NCBI GenBank assembly: GCA_036897625.1 | Contig: JAYMTA010000430.1 | Span: 1 to 28,979 of the forward strand | DNA length: 28,979 nt | Source: Pelargonium cotyledonis | Lineage: Eukaryota; Streptophyta; Magnoliopsida; Geraniales; Geraniaceae | Direction of reading: 5' to 3' | In this document: in pieces, positions 21,544-28,979 of the stretch | Layout of the letters: every line of letters starts with the position of its first letter | Position numbering within the stretch: position 1 is the stretch's first letter | Translations under genes and position numbers: made by a program | The notes under the pieces: model-generated | Seen by the model: the letters and a program-made list of their open reading frames with translations, nothing else | Told to the model about the DNA's origin: nothing | The model's database searches: none

Positions 21544-21951
21544 TAAATAATTTTTATAATTTTTGTTGATTGATTAGAATTAGGAAGCTTCTCTCACAAG
21601 TGTAGTGTAGTGTAGTGTTGTGTTTGTGCAGGCAAAGACTTTTCTTTGCTTTGCCTACTTTATACGTAGTAGAGTAGTAGCATTTATTTATTTCCAAGGA
21701 TAATGGAAAATTTTCCATTTTTTACTGTTTCGAAGCAAAAATCCAAACCGACTAATAAATCAATTTAAATAGACAGATCGATCAGATCAAAACAACTGTT
21801 ATTCATCAAAGTCTATTCAATCTGTGCTAATATGTGTTGGACGCAAAGATTGTATCTTGTATTAGTGATATAATAAATATCATCAACTTAACATGTTAGC
21901 TTAATTATGCATACATTTTTTGTTAATATCATTCAACTAGTCTAATAACCA

Positions 21952-21971
21952 TATATATATATATATATATA
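21952..21971. repeat. AT dinucleotide microsatellite
   Basis: About ten uninterrupted AT units. Likely length-polymorphic; no functional meaning is implied. Confidence 0.85.
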
Positions 21972-24900
21972 CCGCAATTAATATAAAATCAAGCTCATCC
22001 GAGATTGAAGAAGAAGCTAGCTAGATCATGAATGCAAGTTGATGCATCTATATATATATCTGGAGGCTGAGATGGATCTAATTTGTTTTCAGTACTACAT
22101 CAGACTTAAATGAACGTGATGCATAGTCTGGCACAGCACAACTCTAAATCACTTAGCTTACCTTAACTTAATTTGTTTTGTTTTGCTTTGTTTATTAATA
22201 CTCCTGATGAAGATCTTATATATATTTATTATTTGGCACCTTTTAAATATTGGTCCACTACTGGATATATAGTGTAGTAGTGGATTTATTAATGCACAAT
22301 CAAATAGTGGATTAATTTAACTGCATTATCGATGCCATCATTATTCATACCCATTTACTGCAACTTGACATTTTTTTTTCCTTTCTGTGTGTGTGATATA
22401 CTATAGATAGAGTATATATAATGTATGTTTAGAATAGTAATTAGCTAAACTATAATGGATTCTATTTTATTTTATGTATTATCATTGTCTTTGCATAAGG
22501 ATCTGGCAAATAATAGAATTGGAGAGTAAGAAAGTAGCTAGGATTTTGTTTTATAGCTTAACTAAGAGTGAAACAAGCCAATTCAACACTTCTCCAACAT
22601 CAGTTAAATAGGTAATTTATTTTTCAAGTAGTTTTTCGATACTGCACGTGTCTTATGGGAAATTTGGGTGTCTTAGGTCTTCCTGAAGCCAATTTGTTTG
22701 ATATTTAGTTTACTCATTCACACAGTCCCATTGAAAGTCAAAACACGTGGAAAGAAACAGAGAAAACGGTCTCATTGATCTTTTGAGAGAGTATTTGGTC
22801 TACTCAACTGGAAAACCGAATTGTACGTCCAAAGGAAAAGAGAAATTAGACTCCTTGGTTTTATGAGAGAGTATTTGAAAAATTCCACACAGACCAGATT
22901 TTGCTCTTTTATAAGATAGGTGTTTGTGGCAAGTTAAAGCGCGAATGCACAACTATTCATCTAAGCATTCTAACTGACCCTAAGCATGCCAACGACATAA
23001 TCAAAAAGCTTATTCTTTTGGATGAGAGAGTGCCAGACATGCTTGTTAAAAAGGATATGCGGACTTATAAACTCGCAATTGACACTTTTAAACCGTTTTA
23101 CTTAAGTCACAATTAAAAGTTATTCTTCTCCACGTTAATGTATTGAGTTTATGTGCTCTTTTTTTTTAGACGTGGGAATAAAATTCAACTGCGAAATCGT
23201 TATTTTTATTTTACTATTTTAAGAAGGAAAATCGCATCACAGATCTGAAATAGCAAGAGAGAGTAGAAACTAAGTGGGTCATGCAGTAGCGGAGAGAGAG
23301 GATCTTGCCTACAACTAGAAGGCTCTGTTCCTCACAACATATATATGTGATTAGTGATTAACCGTTGGATCCAAACTTTTTGGTATCAAGTATAATCAAG
23401 TGTGTGATTGACATTGACTGATTCAAGATTTGAAGGTGTGTCTATAGAAACCAATCAAACAGAAGAAATGGACCACACACCTAACTATTTTTCTTTCTTT
23501 TTGGGTTTGATTCGGTGAAAAATCAAAAGCAATTAACCCTAGATTCATGGCATGGGATAGAGGTTTTATACATAATCAGTTACCAACAAATCACATGGAC
23601 TTTTTTGTCATTTCTCAATGACAAGATGGATATTCATAAAACTACCCACCAAGTAATATAGAATGTTGTTAAAACTGTCATAATTTAATCATATTCTAGT
23701 CGTGTCATTCACTAATAAGCATAACTATCTGAATTGGAGTTAAAATTAATATGTTAGACCTGGTTTGATTTGGGTCTATTGACCCGTGTTTGTTGTCTTT
23801 TTTTTTGTGCACATGTGTGATTCATTGTTTTATATTCAGATTGCACATGTAGAGCCGGCAATTTAAACTCAAGCACCAAACACCCGAATTATGACTTTAA
23901 CGACCGACTTTTAGGTTGTAAGTCGTATCACTTGAATTTGTCTCGTTAAACTTTTGGGTGGGATCGGAGAAACCTACATGAATTAAGTTCCAAGTTGTTA
24001 TCCAATGAAGATGAGCTTAACCACAAGTTTGTCCATCAACATGGGCTGGCGTTGATATAGTAAATTAACAATAATTCAAAGTTGAAAAGAGAAGGTCAGA
24101 GGTCTAGCTCAGCCTCTCATGTCACTGCGTAGCTGTTTTTCTTGTTTGTTTTTTTTTTTCTCCAACTTAATTTTAATTTTAAAAAACATTTGTTCCCTTT
24201 CCTTCCCATTCACCTCTCCAAACTCATTTGCTATGTGTGTCCCAAAGTCAATTTTGCTCATTAAATTAGCTTCTGTACACATCATCTCTCACCTGTCTGT
24301 CTCTTTGGATCATACGCAGTTTTTAACTATACACTAATTATTATAATTTGATTGACTCCAACAATGAGATGGTGAGTTGGTTTCTTTTTTAAGTTGATTT
24401 TCCTCAAATATTGGGGTTTTGTAAGCACTATTATTAATATATTTCACTAGCTAGATTAGTGATTATCATGTGTTAGTATTCTATTATGTTTCAAGATACT
24501 ATAATTTGAAATAAGTACATATTTTTTTTATAAAATTTTATTGTGTCATACTAGATCCATAGTTTTTGCACAATTAAATTTATCGCATGCGTAAAATAAT
24601 ACACCGTCAAACGAATACTCTCAAATGTTTTATTGGAGATATAAAGTGTAAGAGAGAGAAAAAAAACAATAATGAACTATTTATATTTACTAAGCTAAAC
24701 ATATCGTCGCGTGATTAGTTATTGGTAACATGAACCGGCTCCGCTTTTAAGCTCATTTGAATTTATGAGCTCTAGCCTTTTGAATGTGTCCTCCGTGTGT
24801 GATGGGCAAGGTCGAAAGCTCTCACATCCATCGATCTCAAGCATCGCAGGATGGAATGGAGCTCCAAGGAGTGCCTACTAGCTAGCTCGGGTAGCATCCT

Positions 24901-26046
24901 AATATCCAAACAAGATGAGAAATATTGGTGACCTGGTGATGCAAGAAAGCTTTTTGTTGACTTTTAATATGGAGACAAAATAGAAGGTTGCCGCTCGCAA
25001 AAATGGATTTTAGACGTCCAATTGTAAGTCGTCTTGTGCTTCACACATCACTTGTTCGGATGGTAGTGTGGCATTATGATTCCAAATGTCATATTCTCCT
25101 TAACAATCATGAATTTCGATTATAACTTTTCGAGTTGCATGCGCATCAGTAAGTAATCGAGTTGTAATTACCTCGCGCGCATATGTATTACGTATTAATA
25201 TAATCAAGCCCTATTTTGTGTAATAAATGAATTTTAAAACAAGCCTTGAGACCACATGGAAGGTGGGAGGGGCAAAAACGTAATCCTCTAAACAAAACAA
25301 AAAAGGATTGTCCAGTTAATTAATCCCATTGATCATGCTTGTTTTGTGGGACCTCAATTTGATATTTTCACTCGGACTCAATTGACAATGAAACACTTTT
25401 TCATTGAAAATGCTAATTAATACAATTCATAATTACTTTATAATCACGCCACGGTCGGGCCAATGCAACCATCATGGATGACTTCATGAGGCAATTAATT
25501 AGTATATTTAGTGTTTAATTTAATTAATTAGCTTGTAAAATTCCTTTGATCATGCATATATGGATCTTGTGACAGTTCGATTTCTTGTCAACTAAAACTT
25601 CTATTGATTTAACAATTTGATTATTACGTAGCATATACAGTTCATGGCTCATCACTGAACGTACAACTCCATTTGGTCTATACACTTTACAGAAACGTAC
25701 GTAAACTTATTATTTAAATAATTAATTTCACTATTGATCAAGCAGGGTTGAGGCATGCATATGATTGAACGCCTAATAGATTATTATTGGACATAGTTTA
25801 ATTAATCTATATTTTTTGTCTATGATCTAAAAACCAGTAGAATGTACTCGATAAGATACTTGGTTTCGTTCACAAAATCAAAACTATGCTTATTATATAC
25901 TAAATGCAACAACTACTTCACTTAGATTATTAGATTAATTAATTCATATCATCACGTGCATATAAACCATCTCTTCTCTATAATATATAAGTGTATATAT
26001 TGGAAAGATGTCTAGAATAATCTGATGTTAAGGTGTTTAATATTTG

Positions 26047-26098
26047 AGTTCACACTTTGTTTTTTTTTTTTTTTTTAAATATAAGTTCACACTTTGTT
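26047..26098. repeat. Poly(T) tract flanked by a 15-bp direct repeat
   Basis: AGTTCACACTTTGTT occurs at 26047-26061 and again at 26084-26098, with a run of about 15 T residues followed by AAATATA between them. Direct repeats of this length around a bare poly(A)/poly(T) resemble the target-site duplication of a severely 5'-truncated retroposition event on the minus strand. Confidence 0.7.
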
Positions 26099-27093
26099 GG
26101 AGACGTATTTTTAGTAAACATTAAATAATTAATTAATCATCATATTTATATATACCTCATTTTGATTTGACAACCACATATATATTCAAGTAATTAGTTT
26201 GGCTAACCAATTCGGGTAATTAGTCTTAGTGAGAGTGATTAGTTGAATTACTCTCCCAAATTTTGATGAAAAGCAGTCTCAATCAAATTTAAATTATGAT
26301 TTTTTTTCAATTTCACCTAAGTCGGTGAAGGCAAAATGGACAGAGCATGACAATATTAATGCTGACTATTAGATGATAATTTCAAACTTGTAAGATAAAA
26401 AAGAAATAGTTGATGTCATTTTGATTCTGGGCAAGGAAATACAAGAAATTAATCGGAGATTCCTAAAATCAAATGACGACCGTAACGGATCGATGTCGGT
26501 TGTAGGTTTTGAAAGCTCGGAATTTTGACAGTTTTGAGAATTAACTTGTGCATTTGGACAATTAATTAAGGAGTGTCCACACATTGACTGAGCCCTAGGT
26601 AGGCAGGCCGTAGTAGGCATGAGCTCACTTCATCCTTCCTAAAACCATTTAACTAGTCTTGGTTATGTTAAAATCCTCATGCTCAAGCCTAGTTTGGCCT
26701 AATCAATTTCTCTTAAAATACTCTAACCAACAATATTAGTTGCTCAACAATTTAGACACAATCAAAAAATTGTTTCTATGTTAAGCCTCAAGTCCATGTA
26801 CATATCCTATAAAATCAGTGTTTGTTCAATTTATAATATAAAAGTTTTGTAAAAGTAAGCTACAGAGAATGGAAATGAAAAATGTGGCAAATGATTTCTC
26901 AAAGTGGAAAAATAATTGCGAAAAGGTATCTACCTCATGTTTTGAGAGTGCATTTAAATCACAAAGTGAAGATTAAAAAAAATTGTCACCGTGTAATTGG
27001 TCGATAATGATGTCATGTGAGTCATGATTACATGATAACGATGTCACATTTATTTTGTGATTATGACATGATGACACGGTCACATAACTCTTA

Positions 27094-28134
27094 GGCCTTG
27101 TTTGGGTAGTCTACTTGCCTCCTGCAGCAACAATGTCTATAGACAAAGAAGACAAAAGATGTTTGGTTGCACGTTTACTGTCAATGATGTCTGTAGAGTT
27201 TGGAGCTTGCAGGAGGTCTTGCAGGAGTTATTTCCACAGGAGGTGGGAGGCTCCTGCACAGATCACTGTAGCTCCTATGGGAGTTTTCAATCGCAAAATA
27301 CCCCTGCAATTGTGATGATTCATTACTAATTTAACCTCAGCCCAATTAATTCTTCAAACAAATTTTTAACCATCTCCTTCAACCACCATCTTCGATGCAT
27401 TGAAAAGCTTTGTTGTTGCTTAAATCTGAAACTGAATATTATGACAGAGTAGTAGAAAATGCAGTGTAGAAGAGTTGTAAGAAAGAAGAATGAAGTACAA
27501 AGGATTTTTACAGAGAAGATACTTGTTTCTCACTTCCATTACTGTTACTTTTTTTTTTACTTGAGTTTGCAATAGTATGGATTGAAAAGATTGAAATAGG
27601 TTTTGTATTGTTAGTCAATGAAAAAACATTGTAAGGTCTATCGAGATTTGTTGTGGGTTGATTTTAGATATAATTTATGCACATTTTGTACTTGTACGGT
27701 AAACCTTGTTATTGAGAGGTCGACCAACAGCCGGTAGACCCATAAGTATATGGGTCGACCTCCTAGTTAGTTTCAGATACACGTGATTAAACTGCAAGTG
27801 GTAGACCTAAAGTTAACATGGGTCGGCCTTGTAGTTAGTTTTAGGTACACATTATTTGGAAAAACACATTCAATGTAGCCCTATATATATAATACTCTAA
27901 TTTTTTATTTTTTTTATTAATGAAATGGTGTTTTAGTATATTCAGTTTAATACATTTACTTTCATACAATTTTACCAAACAATCTCAAAATCTAAAATTT
28001 CTTTTCAAACTCCTTCCAAACATTAGTTTACCAAACGAAACATGTTTTCTCTACAGATATTTTACCTCCTTCCACCTACCTCTATAAACATTTTATTTCT
28101 ATAGACAATTAAAATAGACTACTCAAACAAGGCC
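27094..28134. mobile_element. Non-autonomous PIF/Harbinger (Tourist)-type element
   Basis: The element is 1041 bp and flanked by the direct trinucleotide TTA (27091-27093 and 28135-28137), the PIF/Harbinger target. Its terminal inverted repeats start GGCCTTGTTTGGGTAGTCTA on the left; the right end, read inward, matches this with one mismatch. Further inside, the arms share TGTCTATAGA and a CTGTAGAG block in inverted order (27132 and 28102; 27191 and 28055). No transposase frame is visible, so it would depend on an enzyme from elsewhere. Internal tandem repeats lie at 27733-27857. Confidence 0.85.
27733..27857 (+). repeat. Diverged 67-bp tandem repeat inside the Harbinger-type element
   Basis: Units start at 27733 and 27800 with GGTAGACC and share GGGTCG.CCT, TAGTTAGTTT and AGATACAC/AGGTACAC. 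The first unit also contains the hairpin GACCCAT...ATGGGTC. Confidence 0.75.
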
Positions 28135-28590
28135 TTAGATGGAATGTTGATGATGTAATTGTGGCAATGTGGCGTCAAAACCCTTATACATGAGATTTTT
28201 TTAGTAGGAGTCTCAAGGTGGAGCAAGGAGGAGAAGTATGGGGTAACCAAGAGAACGTATTTTACTTGAAACCTCGATGTTTGAAAAACTCATTCTTCAG
28301 ATTCCCAGATAAAATTTGGGCTTCAACAGTGTCCAGACTTCATACTGTTTGGTAATATTGATCTATCTGTTAGATTTCGTTAATAAAACGTTAATTTCAC
28401 TAAACCACAGTAATTCTAGTGGTCTTTTCCTGCTTATATGTGTGTGCTTAGGGTTTGAAAGTAGCAGTGGAGTAGTGTCGGCGGAGAGAGCTGTGAGTAG
28501 CAGATCTGTGGGTTTTTTGGGCAGTAGGGTTCGTCTGGATTGGAGTTCAGTGGCTTGTGGTTCGCTGGTGTGTGGTTCGGGCAGTGTCGC

Positions 28591-28769
28591 GTAGACGAGG
28601 GTGCAGATTGATCGGATGAGGTGCTCGTCGGTGGTTGCAACGTCTTCGTGGACGAGGGGGTAGGTCGATCGGCAGCGATTTGTGACGTCGGAGATTGCGG
28701 CGGGTCTGTGGACAAGGGCGTAGATTGTTCGGCAGCAGTTTGTTTCGTCGGAGATTGCAACGGAGACCG
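28591..28769 (+). repeat. GC-rich 57-60-bp tandem repeat, three copies
   Basis: Units begin at 28591, 28648 and 28708 with GTAGACGAGG, GTGGACGAGG and GTGGACAAGG, and share GATTG.TCGG and CGTCGGAGATTGC-type segments. The base composition differs sharply from the AT-rich DNA to the left. The array lies directly upstream of the gag-like frame at 28781, so it fits the 5' untranslated region of a LINE, which often carries such repeats. The minus strand is open through it with Pro/Ser/Thr-rich repeats, but that looks incidental. Confidence 0.75.
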
Positions 28770-28780
28770 AAAAGTGTGAC

Positions 28781-28979
28781 ATGGCTCGGTCAAAAATGGG
28801 GTTAGAGAAAGGTTTGGAGATGCTTTCCATTGGTGGAGAAGATGAGGGGGGGATCAAGTTAGGTCTGCAGGAGATTGGGAAGGAAGACAGTGGGTCCCAA
28901 AATGGCATTTTGTGGGACGATTTCTGACCCAATCTATGGTCAATTTTGATGCGATGCGGCATCAAATGGCTTCGGTGCG
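28781..28979 (+). pseudogene. Start of a DUF4283 (gag-like) retroelement ORF, frameshifted and cut by the window edge
   Basis: From ATG 28781 one frame encodes an acidic 48-residue peptide ending at a TGA at 28925-28927. In another frame, from about 28852 to the edge, the translation contains WHFVGRFLT, then VNFDAMR and MASV. This pattern (a V-G-R-F-L-T strand, then N-F.AM and an A/S-V/L segment) opens the DUF4283 domain that is frequent in plant LINE ORF1 and CCHC gag-like proteins. The two frames differ by one base around a run of seven G (28846-28852), where a stop (28843-28845) also closes the downstream frame. Either the copy is dead through a homopolymer indel or this is a sequence error. 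The remainder lies outside the window. Confidence 0.6.

Larger units (their letters stand above)
20640..27090. other. Gene-poor AT-rich region
   Basis: About 6.4 kb has no supportable host gene; open frames are short and without recognisable domains. It holds a Stowaway MITE (21280-21543), a TGTAG/TGTTG run near 21600-21620, an AT microsatellite (21952-21971), an approximately 80-bp diverged direct repeat (22759-22879, sharing GAGAGAGTATTTG), and a poly(T) tract between direct repeats (26047-26098). An unassigned 71-codon frame lies at 22901-23116. From 23283 a GCAGTAGCGGAGAGAGAG stretch weakly resembles repeat-element ends. Confidence 0.55.

Noticed and set aside
22901..23116. 71-codon frame, superficially like a fragment of a helical-repeat protein
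   Set aside because: No complete motif, no neighbouring exon with compatible splice sites and no recognised family; kept only as a low-interest observation.
26985..27085. Imperfect inverted repeat GTCACCGTGT ... ACACGGTCAC next to the Harbinger-type element
   Set aside because: The arms are short and the match breaks down quickly; it lies outside the TTA-bounded element and has no duplication of its own.
28363..28965. 200-codon minus-strand open frame with Pro/Ser/Thr-rich and repeated segments
   Set aside because: It runs antisense to the gag-like domain start and through the tandem repeat; its apparent protein repeats follow from the DNA repeat. No family is recognisable.
1..28979. CRISPR arrays, bacterial operons or a viral insertion
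   Set aside because: No regularly spaced repeats with unique spacers, no bacterial gene organisation and no viral replication or coat protein motifs were seen on either strand.

Overview
The window is nuclear DNA from a flowering plant, almost certainly a eudicot. It is AT-rich, its genes are split by GT-AG introns, and the conceptual proteins closely resemble eudicot chloroplast, cell-wall and cytokinin proteins. No rRNA, tRNA, CRISPR array or bacterial-style operon was seen. The species cannot be named from the sequence alone. Five complete protein-coding genes can be rebuilt exon by exon. In each one every junction keeps the reading frame.

Layout: (1) 1282-3233 (+) is a five-exon gene for an LQY1-type thylakoid zinc-finger protein involved in photosystem II repair. 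(2) 4711-8996 (+) is a six-exon DPH5-type diphthine synthase gene for eEF2 modification; its first intron is filled with transposon remains, including a Stowaway-type MITE. (3) 9552-12397 (-) is a seven-exon Myb/SANT-like (LIMYB-type) gene that carries the domain three times. (4) 14313-17540 (+) is a six-exon, membrane-anchored GH9 endo-beta-1,4-glucanase gene. (5) 19165-20356 (-) is a five-exon LOG-type cytokinin-activating gene. Genes 2 and 3 are convergent, as are 4 and 5; genes 3 and 4 are divergent across about 1.9 kb.

From about 20.6 kb to the end no host gene can be supported. This part is AT-rich and holds a second copy of the same Stowaway MITE family (21280-21543), a bare poly(T) tract between direct repeats (26047-26098), a 1.04-kb PIF/Harbinger (Tourist)-type element with TTA duplications (27094-28134), and, at the right edge, GC-richer tandem repeats followed by a frameshifted DUF4283 (gag-like) domain start that probably marks the 5' end of a LINE-type retroelement.

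The five genes do not form a pathway; each acts separately (plastid, cytosol, nucleus, cell surface, cytosol). The most interesting signals are the modular exon-pair amplification in the Myb/SANT-like gene, the telo-box and site II motifs at the DPH5 leader beside a 45-bp triplicated leader segment, a young 120-bp duplication in an LQY1 intron, and the mobile-element content. As I recall it, LQY1 and the GH9B7 endoglucanase are neighbours in Arabidopsis (At1g75690 and At1g75680), so the window may preserve an old eudicot gene neighbourhood with DPH5 and the Myb/SANT-like gene lying between them.
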